Shown piece after piece: positions 8,092 to 15,885 of a DNA stretch of 24,121 nucleotides. How positions within the stretch are numbered: position 1 is the first letter of the stretch; the number at the start of each line of letters is the position of its first letter. A program made the translations under genes and the position numbers. Where the stretch lies: IMG/VR virus record IMGVR_UViG_3300032287_001770, positions 1-24,121 of that record; one strand, given 5' to 3'. Under the pieces are notes generated by a model. The model made no database searches. It was not told where the DNA came from and saw only the letters and a program-made list of their open reading frames with translations. The DNA comes from a virus.

Positions 8092-9662
8092 CACATCCCC
8101 CGACCGAGACGACCGTGCGCCTCGCTGATCATGCCGCTGATGTCGCGCCCGAGCTGCGCGCGGTCAGCCGCGTACACAAGCCCGCTGCTGCCCCAGTTGA
8201 TGACGACCGTCGTGCCCGCGCCCTCGCGAGCGCCAGCCGTCAGCGCAGGCCCGCCAGTGGCCGCAGCAGGGCCAGCGCCGCCACCGCCACCTCCACCGCC
8301 GAACGCGCCAGACGCAGCGCCCACGACGCCAGCAGCGACGCCGACAGCGGCCCACTTGCCAGCCTCAGCGAAGTGCAGCGCAGCACTAGGTGAGCCGACT
8401 GCGAGCGCGCCGAGGCCCATCGCCGTTGCTTTCAGTCCTTGGATGATGGCTTCGCTCGCCAGCGACTTCGCGATCTGTTTGACCATGTCCTGCATGGCCT
8501 CGCCGATGGAGCGGCTGCCGTCAAGCATCGCGTCGACGCTAGACTGCATCGCGGTTTCAATCGAAGAGAACACGGCGTCAGTGCTCTCTTGCAACAGCGC
8601 AGCCTGCTCGTCTTGCAGCGCTTTCAACACGTCGCGCTGTTCAGCGGCCACCTCGATTGCACGGTCCTTCGCTGCGTTCGACTCGTCGATTTCCTGCTGG
8701 CGCATCCGCGCGCGTACGTCGGCCTCGTCGGCCATCGTCTCTTCGTTCCACGCGATATCACGCTGAATCTGCTCCGCGATTGCGGCGCGCTGCTCCGCGT
8801 AGACGTCGACGAGCGCCGCCGTCGTGTCACGCACAGATTGCACGCGTGACGATCGATTGCGACGATCAGCTTCCTCTTGATTCTTAGCTGCCTCTTTCGC
8901 GGCCTCTTCGCGGATTTGCTCAAGCTCGATGTTCGCGCGGTCTTGTTCCTCAGCGACGGCCTGATTCTGCAAGCGCACACGATAAAGCGCGACCTGCTCC
9001 GCGCGCGTTTCTTCAGTCCGCAGCCGTTCAATCTCTGCCTGATATCGACGCTCATTTTCGAGGCGCGTGCCAAGACTCAGCGATCCCTCTGGTCCGCGCT
9101 GCTCAAGTGCCGCACGACGTTGACGCACCGTCTCTGCGTATTGCTCCGCTTGACGGGTAAACGCCTCCTGCTCAATCGATGTTCCGAGGCCCATCGCAAC
9201 GCGCGAGCGCGTTGACATCGCGCGGTTCGCTTCTTGTACCTTGGATACAAGGTCACCGAGCGTCGGGATGACTTGCTCTTTGATATCCTTCGCGGAGTCT
9301 TTGGCTTCCTTGCTGTACTCAGCCCACAATGACGTACCCGCAGAAACCGCGATGCTTAGTGCGCTGAGCGCGATGCCAAGCGGACCAAGACCAGCAGTCG
9401 TCAGCCCTTGAATGACGCCAGTCGCAGAGCCAGCCATCGTGACCAGCCCACCGAGTGCCGGGTTCAGTTTGCCGACAGCCTGACCAGCAAGGCCGAGCGC
9501 GCTGCCGTACTGCCCAATCTTGGTCTGCGCCGCTTGCGTCGCGTCGCCAACTTTGGTTGTGGCTGCCGCCGTTTGCGTTGCCGCTTGCGTAACGCCCTTG
9601 AGCGCGGTGGTCGCCTGCGAAGTATCGAACTCGACTTTGACGTGGATGTCCTGCTCAGCCAT
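8091..9662 (-). CDS. Tail tape measure protein
   Basis: This 523-residue protein has the classic tape measure composition. A short N-terminal region (EFDTSQATTALKGV) is followed by Ala/Thr/Gln-rich helix, a hydrophobic segment (about 68-112), and a long charged helical region (about 115-380) full of Glu, Arg, Ala and Gln. A second hydrophobic helical zone follows, then a Gly-run/Ala linker and a conserved-looking C-terminus. The protein spans the tail lumen and sets tail length. By the usual ratio of about 0.15 nm per residue, a tail of roughly 75-80 nm would be expected; this is inference. ATG 9662 is chosen because GGAGG lies 6 bases upstream; an adjacent GTG (9665) is too close to it. The helical middle looks less GC-rich than flanking genes. 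Confidence 0.85.
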   Translation of the reverse strand: MAEQDIHVKVEFDTSQATTALKGVTQAATQTAAATTKVGDATQAAQTKIGQYGSALGLAGQAVGKLNPALGGLVTMAGSATGVIQGLTTAGLGPLGIALSALSIAVSAGTSLWAEYSKEAKDSAKDIKEQVIPTLGDLVSKVQEANRAMSTRSRVAMGLGTSIEQEAFTRQAEQYAETVRQRRAALEQRGPEGSLSLGTRLENERRYQAEIERLRTEETRAEQVALYRVRLQNQAVAEEQDRANIELEQIREEAAKEAAKNQEEADRRNRSSRVQSVRDTTAALVDVYAEQRAAIAEQIQRDIAWNEETMADEADVRARMRQQEIDESNAAKDRAIEVAAEQRDVLKALQDEQAALLQESTDAVFSSIETAMQSSVDAMLDGSRSIGEAMQDMVKQIAKSLASEAIIQGLKATAMGLGALAVGSPSAALHFAEAGKWAAVGVAAGVVGAASGAFGGGGGGGGAGPAAATGGPALTAGAREGAGTTVVINWGSSGLVYAADRAQLGRDISGMISEAHGRLGRGM

Positions 9663-9665
9663 CAC

Positions 9666-10049
9666 TCACCTCCGCTGAGCCTCTGCCATCCGACGCTCCG
9701 ACTCGCGGCGCTCGCGCTCCGCTCGCAGGTCCATCGCTTCGATTGTGTTCTGCGCGCCGTCGATCTCGAGCAGCGCGTCGACGACGACCGCGAGCTGCTG
9801 GTCTACGTCGATCGCGCCGTGCGACCAGTGCCGACGCATCGCCATCGCAGCCGACACGACCGGGTCGCCGTACGCGCGCCACGGGCACGACGTCGGCGTG
9901 TCGTTGGTCATCCGGCCGATGCCGTTGCGGATGCGCTCGACAGCAGCGCCTAGGCCCGCGCTAGAGCCGCGACGCACCGCGACTAGCCGCTCACCGCCAC
10001 AGTCGCAGTCCCACGCGATACGCACGCTCCTAGCGTCCGCACGGGCCAT
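9666..10049 (-). CDS. Tail assembly chaperone, downstream (T-type) ORF, probably made as a -1 frameshift extension
   Basis: This 127-residue frame lies in the -1 register relative to the upstream chaperone ORF, immediately before the tape measure gene. That is the position and register of the T part of the lambda-type G/GT tail chaperone pair. Visible motifs are WDCDC (a Cys-X-Cys), a CPWRA segment near the middle and a charged helical C-terminus with RERRESERR. The first ATG (10049) comes 2 bases after the upstream stop but has no good ribosome binding site. The frame is open far upstream, past a C CCT TTC slippery heptamer at 10178-10172. A -1 shift there would add 168 residues, from 10172, to 157 of the upstream protein, for about 325 in total. 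Independent translation from 10049 remains possible. No enzymatic role is expected; these proteins bind the tape measure during assembly. Confidence 0.65.
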   Translation of the reverse strand: MARADARSVRIAWDCDCGGERLVAVRRGSSAGLGAAVERIRNGIGRMTNDTPTSCPWRAYGDPVVSAAMAMRRHWSHGAIDVDQQLAVVVDALLEIDGAQNTIEAMDLRAERERRESERRMAEAQRR

Positions 10050-10051
10050 GT

Positions 10052-10642
10052 CTAGCCCGCGACGGTGGTCGACGTGTCGGATGCGGTCGCCGTGTGGGTG
10101 TCCGCATGGGACAGGGACTGACGCGCCAGCACGAACGCCGAGGTAGCCGGAAGCGGCGCAAAGCCCTCGACGAAAGGGCCGAGTCTGCTCCGCGCGTAGG
10201 CCACCGCGCCAATCTCGTAGAGCGCTTCGATGCTCACGCATTCCATCAGGTAATCCAGCGCGTCAGCGTCGAGCGCGGGACGCCCGTCGTGCTGCTCGCG
10301 CGGGAAGATAGCCTCGCTCTTCCAGGCAAGCGGCGGGCACACCTCTGCGCGCACCAGCGCATAGGACAGCGCACGCAGCCAGCGTGACTCCGCAGTCGGC
10401 AGCGAGTCGCATTGAGCGCGCTCGTACGCACGCAGCGGGCGCAGCACAAAGACGCTTGCGCGCTTGCCCGCGACGTACTTGAGCAGCGCCTTGTCGCGCG
10501 TGCCGTAGCGTGCCTCATCGACCGTCTGGCCGACGTGCCCGAAGTGCCTGACGAAGTCGCGCCCCATCGCCGCGCGGTCAATCGCAGGGTCGAAGGAAAC
10601 GCAGCAATGGAGTTCGCGAGTCGGGTCGGATTCGTAATGCAT
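10052..10642 (-). CDS. Tail assembly chaperone, upstream (G-type) ORF
   Basis: This 196-residue protein sits between the tail tube and the tape measure genes, the invariable place of the first tail assembly chaperone. It is mixed helical, with a RHFGHVG segment, a YVAGKRASVFVLRPLRAYER segment and a Thr/Ser/Ala-rich tail without hydrophobic anchors. A GAGGAGG ribosome binding site lies 7 bases before the ATG, so it should be well expressed. At codons 156-157 (Pro-Phe) the sequence is C CCT TTC in the correct phase for -1 slippage into the downstream frame, which runs on to 9666. Unshifted translation ends at the TAG at 10054-10052. I see no recognisable family signature; the call rests on synteny and the frameshift signal. 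Confidence 0.65.
   Translation of the reverse strand: MHYESDPTRELHCCVSFDPAIDRAAMGRDFVRHFGHVGQTVDEARYGTRDKALLKYVAGKRASVFVLRPLRAYERAQCDSLPTAESRWLRALSYALVRAEVCPPLAWKSEAIFPREQHDGRPALDADALDYLMECVSIEALYEIGAVAYARSRLGPFVEGFAPLPATSAFVLARQSLSHADTHTATASDTSTTVAG
10135..10178 (-). promoter_or_regulatory. Candidate -1 programmed frameshift signal in tail chaperone gene
   Basis: The heptamer CCCTTTC (10178-10172) has the canonical X XXY YYZ form in the zero frame of the upstream chaperone ORF. Two bases later a two-tier stem can form: CGAGG (10169-10165) pairs with CCTCG (10043-equivalent arm at 10143-10139), enclosing an inner GCCG-CTTC-CGGC hairpin (10157-10146). The -1 frame is open from here to 9666. 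Frameshifting at this locus is well known in other phages; this heptamer's efficiency is untested. Confidence 0.6.
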
Positions 10643-10681
10643 ACGTGCGCCTCCTCAAGCGCAGTTCTGCGTGTGTGGCTA

Positions 10682-11947
10682 TCAGAAGATGTGAACGCGG
10701 AAGGCGCTGCGCTGCACGTCCGTAGATGGCGCGGCGATGGCTTCGTCGTTGCGGCCAGCCCACGAGACGAGGAAGCCATACAGGTCATTGGCAGGCGTGC
10801 GCGGCGGCACCACCGAGAGCTGCACGGTCGGCGCGCTAAGCAGCACGATGCCCGACGTCGTCATGCCGATCTGCTGGAACAGGCTGAGGTCGGTGCGATT
10901 CGTGTCTGCGGTGATCCAGTTGGTCGCGGTGTCGTCGTAGACCTGCACCTGACCCGTAATCGCGCGACCACGCGCGCGCTTCCAGCCGATGATGCCGCTC
11001 GACGCAGGCCCTTCCGGCGACGTGACCGGCAGATTTGCAAGCCCCGGCGTCCACGTCGACGACGAGTGCGACACGACGTTGCGCGTCTGCGATGCCGTGA
11101 TCGTGCCAGTGCCGAGGATGAGCTCGGACGTCATGTGCGCGATGGGCGAGAAATCGGTGATCGTCGCAGCTGCCAGCGACAACGTGCTCGTGCGCGCCCA
11201 CGACGCGCCCGTGAGCTGCGTGCTGAGCTTCGCGATCTGACCCTGCGTGATGTCGATCGACATCGTGCCCTGCATCCCGAGGCCGACGTACTCATCGCCG
11301 CTTTCCGCGCCTTCGATGAGAAACTGCAGCGTCGAGAGGAAGCCCGCGAGATTGTTGGTCAGGCCGAACGTCGTGGCCCAGATAATGGGCTCGCCAGTGA
11401 CAGGCGCAGCGCTGTGCGCGACCTTCGGCACGACTGCGTTTGCCGTACACGACAGAATCTCACGCGCCTCGTAAAGACCTGTCGACTGGATGCGCACGGC
11501 ATACGCGCCACCGGGCGCACCGAGCGTGTTGCCGTGGCCTGCCGTGACGTTGACGCTGGTCGTCGTGGAGCCTGCCGTGACGGCCGTCGCAGCAGCCTGC
11601 GGCGTGCCCTGGTACGCAGCGCCCATCAGCGCGGCGAGCAGACGGCCGAGTGCCCACGTCGTGGACCACGCGTTGTTGCCGTCTTGCGGTGCGCCCGTGC
11701 CTGCGAGATACGTCGTCAGCGCGAGCGTCGACGACTTCTTCGCGAGCACCATCTTGGAGTTGGTGTAGCTGTGCAGATACTGCTGTTGCAGCTCAGGCTC
11801 GAGATGGTCGGTGAGCGGGACGAAGGTGCCGCTGTTCTCGACAATCGGCAGGTCGAGAAAATTTGCAGGCGTGCCGGATTCATCGACGGCGAACGCAGCC
11901 TCAGCCGCGATTCGCGTACGCCCGAGAGCAGAAACTTGAACGGTCAT
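10682..11947 (-). CDS. Major tail tube protein
   Basis: This 421-residue protein precedes the tail chaperones and tape measure, the expected place of the major tail protein that polymerises into the tube. The sequence is Thr/Ala/Gly/Val-rich with beta-like alternation and no membrane segment. Features include an N-terminal RTRIAAEAAFAVDESG segment, a TTYLAGTGAP motif, a YDDT segment and a C-terminal RVHIF. It is longer than minimal tube proteins, so it may carry an extra surface domain; the Ala/Thr/Gly-rich segment at about 110-160 is a candidate. An AAGGAG ribosome binding site lies 7 bases before the ATG, in line with high expression. No sheath gene lies beside it, which argues against a contractile tail. 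The call is by synteny and composition. Confidence 0.75.
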   Translation of the reverse strand: MTVQVSALGRTRIAAEAAFAVDESGTPANFLDLPIVENSGTFVPLTDHLEPELQQQYLHSYTNSKMVLAKKSSTLALTTYLAGTGAPQDGNNAWSTTWALGRLLAALMGAAYQGTPQAAATAVTAGSTTTSVNVTAGHGNTLGAPGGAYAVRIQSTGLYEAREILSCTANAVVPKVAHSAAPVTGEPIIWATTFGLTNNLAGFLSTLQFLIEGAESGDEYVGLGMQGTMSIDITQGQIAKLSTQLTGASWARTSTLSLAAATITDFSPIAHMTSELILGTGTITASQTRNVVSHSSSTWTPGLANLPVTSPEGPASSGIIGWKRARGRAITGQVQVYDDTATNWITADTNRTDLSLFQQIGMTTSGIVLLSAPTVQLSVVPPRTPANDLYGFLVSWAGRNDEAIAAPSTDVQRSAFRVHIF

Positions 11948-11958
11948 GAGTGTTCTCC

Positions 11959-12501
11959 TTAGACGATATCGGCCGCAGTGAGCACGACACCCGTGAAGCG
12001 CTGCTCGAGCTGGTAGAGGCCACCACCATCGGTCTGCCCTGAGCGTGCCGCGTCATCGCGCGTGACCGTCGTGCCCTGCCACATCAGCACGCCCGACACG
12101 ATGCCCGTCGCCACGCCACCGACAGTCGTTGTGAGTTTGCCGGGCCACGCGAGCGCCTGCGCGACGAGGTCCGTAGACGACGCCGCAGCGGCCTTGACGG
12201 CGGCGTATTCGGTCGGCAGCAGCGACTGCGATTCAAGCAGGTAGCTGTACGTCAGCGTGACCTCGAGGCCGCGCATCCATATGTTGCTCGGCTGCTGCGG
12301 CCGGTCCTCGAGCATCGGATACGCGACGGCAATCTCGACGCGCGCGGTGCTAGCGGTGCGCAGCGACAGCGTCAGGTCTGCGGTGCCCTGCGCCACGTCG
12401 CACGAGAGTAGGCCCGGCGTGATGGCGCGTACGCCCGTGGCGGTGCCTTCCAGCACCTCACGCAGCGCGCGGCGAATGGCGACGTCGGCGACGGCAGTCA
12501 T
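11959..12501 (-). CDS. Putative tail terminator / neck protein
   Basis: This 180-residue protein lies between the virion morphogenesis (Mu G-like) gene and the tail tube gene. Phages with this gene order put the tail terminator or a Mu gp37-like tail completion protein here. It opens with a helical segment (ALREVLEGTATGVRAI), followed by alternating beta-like regions (ADLTLSLRT, RVEIAVAYPM, LEVTLTYSYLLES). The C-terminus (YQLEQRFTGVVLTAADIV) resembles a final strand. A GGGAGG ribosome binding site lies 8 bases upstream of the ATG, which also overlaps the preceding stop. No catalytic motif is seen. The structural role is likely; the exact identity is inference. Confidence 0.55.
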   Translation of the reverse strand: MTAVADVAIRRALREVLEGTATGVRAITPGLLSCDVAQGTADLTLSLRTASTARVEIAVAYPMLEDRPQQPSNIWMRGLEVTLTYSYLLESQSLLPTEYAAVKAAAASSTDLVAQALAWPGKLTTTVGGVATGIVSGVLMWQGTTVTRDDAARSGQTDGGGLYQLEQRFTGVVLTAADIV

Positions 12502-12974
12502 CAGCGCAGCCTCCCGTTGACGATGAAGCTACCTACTTGCGCAGCGATGCGATCAAAGACCAGCTTTGCAGGGCCTGCGTCGTCGGTGAGTTGGCCGTCG
12601 CGCGTGATCGGCATGAATGGCCGCGCTGGGAAGAAGCGTGTGCCGAACTGCTGGAATCCTGCGTATTCGATGTTGCTGCTGAAATAGATGGTGCGTGCAC
12701 CACCGCGCGCGACCGTGCGCTTGCGCAGCATTCCAGTGTCGACAAGCGGCGTATCCGATTTTTTCTTGCGCTTCTTGATCGTCTTCTTGCTGAGTTCTTT
12801 CCAAGGCACGCCAGTCGGCGACGCGCTGAGATCGAAGGTCTTTTTCATGAGGCGGTCAATCGCCTCCGCGCCGACCTTCATTGCGGGCGTCATGTCCTGC
12901 GTGCGCTTCATCATCGCGCTCATCTTACGCGCCAAGTCCTGCGGGCTGCGGCCCGGTGGGTACGTGACACCCAT
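12501..12974 (-). CDS. Phage virion morphogenesis protein (Mu gpG / P2 gpS-like tail completion)
   Basis: This 157-residue protein shows the recognisable family pattern: a helical, Met/Lys-rich N-terminus (about 1-50), a WKELSKKTIKKRKKK segment (about 63-77), the motif PLVDTGMLR, and then a YAGFQQFGT segment followed by PARPFMPI. In relatives the family includes Mu G and P2 S, which act in tail completion or head-tail joining. The start codon overlaps the stop of the preceding gene as TGATG, and no clear ribosome binding site is present, so translation is likely coupled. It is near the usual family length and appears intact. Confidence 0.8.
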   Translation of the reverse strand: MGVTYPPGRSPQDLARKMSAMMKRTQDMTPAMKVGAEAIDRLMKKTFDLSASPTGVPWKELSKKTIKKRKKKSDTPLVDTGMLRKRTVARGGARTIYFSSNIEYAGFQQFGTRFFPARPFMPITRDGQLTDDAGPAKLVFDRIAAQVGSFIVNGRLR

Positions 12975-13438
12975 CAGAACAGCGACAGGTTGCGCATCGT
13001 GAAGACGGGGTCCGACGAGGTCATCGTCGTGCCGTTGATGATGTCCGCGCCACCATCGCCGCCGAGCGGGTCGCGCTCGAGGCCGGGCAAGTCGAGGCGC
13101 ACACCGTCAGTCGCGTAGATGCTCGACGGGTCGGGAATCGTCGCGACGATCGCGGCCGGAATCTCGATGCCGCGCGCGTAGAACGACGCGAGTTTCAGCC
13201 ACGCGCCGAACGACATGAGCCGCAGCAGCTCGAAGGCGTCGCCGCTCGACGGCTGCTGAGGAGACAGCGTGACCGACGAATACCCGCCTTTGCGACACGC
13301 GCTGAGCACCGTCGCGTCGGCCGCAGCGATGTAGACCGCGCGTGCCCCTGCGTCGCTCGCGATGGCCGCGTACTGCGCGGGACCACGCGTGCCGCCACCC
13401 AGCATCGATTCGATGTACGCGTCGGTCAGGAGAGCCAT
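12974..13438 (-). CDS. Putative head-tail adaptor protein (Mu gp36 / DUF1320-like)
   Basis: This 154-residue protein starts MALLTDAYIESML and has a mainly helical core. A GDAFELLRLMSFGAWLKLASFYARGIEIP segment resembles the DUF1320 and other head-completion adaptors, in which a helical bundle docks below the portal. Ala-rich helices with a DAGARAVYIAAADATVLSA pattern precede it. I chose ATG 13438, one base after the previous stop, because GAGG lies 6 bases upstream. A longer frame from 13486 would overlap the previous gene with no added support. It lies between the capsid and tail genes, as an adaptor should. Similarity to DUF1320 is judged by eye and is moderate. Confidence 0.55.
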   Translation of the reverse strand: MALLTDAYIESMLGGGTRGPAQYAAIASDAGARAVYIAAADATVLSACRKGGYSSVTLSPQQPSSGDAFELLRLMSFGAWLKLASFYARGIEIPAAIVATIPDPSSIYATDGVRLDLPGLERDPLGGDGGADIINGTTMTSSDPVFTMRNLSLF

Positions 13439-13439
13439 G

Positions 13440-13733
13440 TCACGCCTCGCGCTGGAAGGTGTCGGGGCCTTCGCCCTCATCAGCAAAGGTGATGAACGTC
13501 ATGCCGCTTGGCTTGCGCACACGCAGCTCGATGCCGTTCATCCAGTCGATGCGGACCACGACGGCCTCGCACACGACGCCTGTGACCGTGATGAATCGGA
13601 CGCGCTCTCCAGGAGCCACCACAGCGCGCGCCGCAGCCTCGACGTGCTCAGCCATGGGGGCGTCGCTGACGACGGGCGCAGCGGCCTCCTCGACCTCAGC
13701 AAGCGACTTCGACGTGCGGCGCGCGCGAGCCAT
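13440..13733 (-). CDS. Small hypothetical head-tail region protein
   Basis: This 97-residue protein has a basic, Ala-rich N-terminal half (ARARRTSKS; about 1-40, probably disordered). The C-terminal half is compact and beta-like (VAPGERVRFITV, then GIELRVRKPSGMTFITF), resembling a small SH3-like or beta-barrel domain. The start overlaps the preceding stop as TGATG and has GAGG 8 bases upstream. The next gene begins one base after its stop. No family is recognised; a minor head or connector protein is the contextual guess. Confidence 0.6.
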   Translation of the reverse strand: MARARRTSKSLAEVEEAAAPVVSDAPMAEHVEAAARAVVAPGERVRFITVTGVVCEAVVVRIDWMNGIELRVRKPSGMTFITFADEGEGPDTFQREA

Positions 13734-14275
13734 CAGCCGCGCCTCTGCTGCGTGGACGCGTCGAGCTTCGCGTTGAGCTTCTCGAGCGCGTTCACCACGC
13801 TCGCGAGAACCGCGTCGCTTGCACCCGGCGACGCAGCCGCCGTCGCTGCCGTCTCCGCGATGGCGCGCGCCTTCGTGCGCTCGTGCTCAATCTCGATGGT
13901 GTCGAGTTCGCGCAGCACCTCGACGCCCGTCAGCGGCAGCACGTCGCGCAGCGTGATGGTGCGGAACTGCGACTCAGCGCTGATAGGACACTCGCCCTCC
14001 GCGCGCTTGGTCTGCGCGCACCAGTCCGCGATGTACGTCGGCAGGTTCGCGATGCACGACTGGTAGTCGGCCTCGCGCGTCTCGACGAGCCGCTGAAGCG
14101 CGGGCAGGTCGCTGCGGTAAATCTGGATGGTGTGCGTGCCTGACGGGTACGCGCGGCCGTCATTGAGCATCTGGCCCATGTGACCGGGACGCACGGTGAC
14201 GCGCACGAGCAGGCGCGCTTCGGGACGCGCATTCGCGGGCACGTGCCCGTATGGCGTGGAGTGATCGTATTCCAT
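13733..14275 (-). CDS. Hypothetical protein downstream of major capsid gene
   Basis: This 180-residue protein is the first gene after the regulatory gap that follows the major capsid gene. An AGGAG ribosome binding site lies 8 bases before the ATG. The N-terminal half is mixed (EARLLVRVTVRPG, then a YRSDLPALQRLVETREADYQ helix) and has two Cys (around 74 and 86). The C-terminal half is helical and ends in a likely coiled coil (VVNALEKLNAKLDAS). It is not recognised. Its position, between the major capsid protein and connector genes, suggests a minor capsid or assembly protein. Confidence 0.6.
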   Translation of the reverse strand: MEYDHSTPYGHVPANARPEARLLVRVTVRPGHMGQMLNDGRAYPSGTHTIQIYRSDLPALQRLVETREADYQSCIANLPTYIADWCAQTKRAEGECPISAESQFRTITLRDVLPLTGVEVLRELDTIEIEHERTKARAIAETAATAAASPGASDAVLASVVNALEKLNAKLDASTQQRRG

Positions 14276-14422
14276 TGCTTCATCTCCTCATGATGAACGC
14301 TGCGATATGCAGCGGGACCAGCGGCGGGAGTTGCACCCGCCATCACGCTTGCGCGCGACTGCGACTCGCATGGTCTGTGGGGACATGATTAGTGCGTGCT
14401 TGCACTAATCATATCTAACCGG
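14276..14422. other. Intergenic gap (147 bases), the only sizeable one in the window
   Basis: This stretch lies between the major capsid gene and the next gene. Apart from the inverted repeat it contains a TATGAT element on the minus strand that resembles a -10 box, but without a convincing -35 element at the right distance. The ribosome binding site of the following gene lies at its left end. Very short open frames occur (up to 26 codons), but none has support. Confidence 0.7.
14382..14415 (-). promoter_or_regulatory. Strong inverted repeat downstream of major capsid gene
   Basis: Two perfect 11-base arms (14385-14395, ATGATTAGTGC, and 14402-14412) are separated by 6 bases. On the minus-strand RNA the stem extends to 14 pairs with a single U-G wobble. 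It begins 7 bases after the major capsid stop and is AT-rich in a GC-rich setting. No U run follows, so it is not a classic intrinsic terminator. It may be an RNA stabilising or processing hairpin, or an operator-type palindrome. Confidence 0.6.
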
Positions 14423-15394
14423 CTACAAAATGCCGCCGTAGATACAGGGCCACATCCCGGCCGCGTACTGACCATCAGCGATGAGGCCGAAGGTCAGCGC
14501 GTCATTCTGCATGACGGTCGGGCTGCTGAGGTCGATGTCGAGCTGCTCACGCGGAGCCGCGCCCTCGACAAAGAACATCGGCTTTGCGCCGCCAGGGCCC
14601 TCGCCGACGAGGTACCAGTAGTCGTCCTGCGTGCCGACGATGCGCGGGTCGACGATGAGGTCGACGAGGCCGTTGTACGCGTTGCTGACTCCCGCGCTCG
14701 CGACGACCGCCGCACCAGCCTCGAGGCCGGTGTTGGCGACCGAGCGACCACGGATATCCATCTTCGTGATCTCCGCGCCGACAAGGCGGTTCTTCGGGCC
14801 GACGACGAGGTAGCGCGGCACGATGCGGAAGGGCTCGCCGTTCTCACGCTGCAGCGACGTCATCGACGCGAACGCCGTGTCGAAGGTCAGCGGGCTGAGA
14901 GCCGACGTGGTCTTATTGCTCTGATTGCCGCTCGGCCCGTTGGGGTGCGACGTCGAGAAGAGGTTGACGCCGTCGTAGCCGACAGGGCCGTCACCGCTGT
15001 TGAGGAAGAGTCCCTGATGCAGCACGTAGTCCTTGTAGGACTGCGCAGCGCTCATGAACTTGCGGACGCGCGCGGCGACGATTCCCGAGCGATCGTACTC
15101 TGCATCACGGCGACGGATCTTGAGCTGCACGGCCCACGTGGTGAGCAGCACGTTGAGGCGGTACGCGCGGCTCACGCCGGTCTGACGCGCGCCGTCGAAC
15201 TCGAGCCAGTTGCCGAGGAAGTCCTCGAGGATGATCGACGTGGTCGTGCCACCGTCAGCGGGGATCGTCTCGCAGAGCGCGTTGACGAGGCCGACGTCAG
15301 CGGACGACGTGAACAGTTCGTCGGCCATCGAACGGAAGACAGTTGCAGCCGCGTCAATGGCGGTCTGATTGATGACGTGTGAAGAGTCAGACAT
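14423..15394 (-). CDS. Major capsid protein (Mu gpT-like)
   Basis: This 323-residue protein matches the Mu-like major head subunit in size, place and features. The N-terminal helical region has ADELFTSSADVGL; there is a YRLNVLLTTWAVQLKIRRRDAEYD segment; a conserved-looking NLFSTSHPNG loop follows; and toward the C-terminus a LVVGPKNR...AGAEIT region precedes a long beta domain. The protein should take the HK97 fold and build the capsid shell. A good AGGAG ribosome binding site (6 bases before the ATG) fits high expression. It lies downstream of the protease/scaffold and decoration-like genes and upstream of a strong hairpin. The family assignment is by pattern from memory; length is normal. 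Confidence 0.85.
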   Translation of the reverse strand: MSDSSHVINQTAIDAAATVFRSMADELFTSSADVGLVNALCETIPADGGTTTSIILEDFLGNWLEFDGARQTGVSRAYRLNVLLTTWAVQLKIRRRDAEYDRSGIVAARVRKFMSAAQSYKDYVLHQGLFLNSGDGPVGYDGVNLFSTSHPNGPSGNQSNKTTSALSPLTFDTAFASMTSLQRENGEPFRIVPRYLVVGPKNRLVGAEITKMDIRGRSVANTGLEAGAAVVASAGVSNAYNGLVDLIVDPRIVGTQDDYWYLVGEGPGGAKPMFFVEGAAPREQLDIDLSSPTVMQNDALTFGLIADGQYAAGMWPCIYGGIL

Positions 15395-15427
15395 TGGTTG
15401 CTCCTGAGTGTGATTCTGATGACGCTA

Positions 15428-15850
15428 TCAGAGCGTCGCCGCGCCGCGAATACGCACCCAGCCAGCGGTGGTGGAGACGGCCTGGATGAGGTCACCGACC
15501 TTGACATCGTTGGTGCCGAGAGCGGCAGTCGTGACGAGGTCGCTGTCCGAGATGACGACGGCAGCGCCGTGCACGCCGACGAGCGTCGACGCCGCGCCGA
15601 GCAGCTCCTCGTGCCCAAACTTGACGTTGATGGTCGCGCCAGCGGCGGCCGAGACGACCGTCTCCGTGGCGATGCCGACGAACACGCACGAGGCGGTGTC
15701 AGCGCCCGGCAGCGCGAGGCCGGTGGACGACGTGAGCATCACGAGCGAGCCCTCGTAAATGGTGGTGCCGGTGGTGCAGGTGTACGTGGCGTACGAAGCG
15801 AGCGAATCGTTGCGCGTCTGACGCGCCGTCATTGCGGTGAGTGCAGCCAT
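15428..15850 (-). CDS. Capsid decoration-like protein
   Basis: This 140-residue protein lies between the protease/scaffold gene and the major capsid gene, the classic position of a head decoration or stabilisation protein. It is almost entirely Ala/Thr/Val/Gly/Ser-rich with beta-like alternation (EGSLVMLTSSTGLALPG, VFVGIATETVV). The ending (VKVGDLIQAVS...WVRIRG) is typical of small beta-barrel decoration proteins such as DUF2190-like proteins. The start is supported by AGGAG 6 bases before the ATG. It probably binds the outside of the shell; this is inference from place and composition. Confidence 0.7.
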   Translation of the reverse strand: MAALTAMTARQTRNDSLASYATYTCTTGTTIYEGSLVMLTSSTGLALPGADTASCVFVGIATETVVSAAAGATINVKFGHEELLGAASTLVGVHGAAVVISDSDLVTTAALGTNDVKVGDLIQAVSTTAGWVRIRGAATL

Positions 15851-15885
15851 GGTGATCTCCTATTGAGCGGGTGAACCGACGCGCG

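Noticed and set aside
10412-11962. 516-codon plus-strand open frame
   Set aside because: Antisense to the tail tube gene, Arg-rich low-complexity product, no ribosome binding site or family signal.
14382-14415. Intrinsic terminator after the capsid gene
   Set aside because: The stem is strong but AT-rich and is followed by CCCCACAG, with no U run on either strand.
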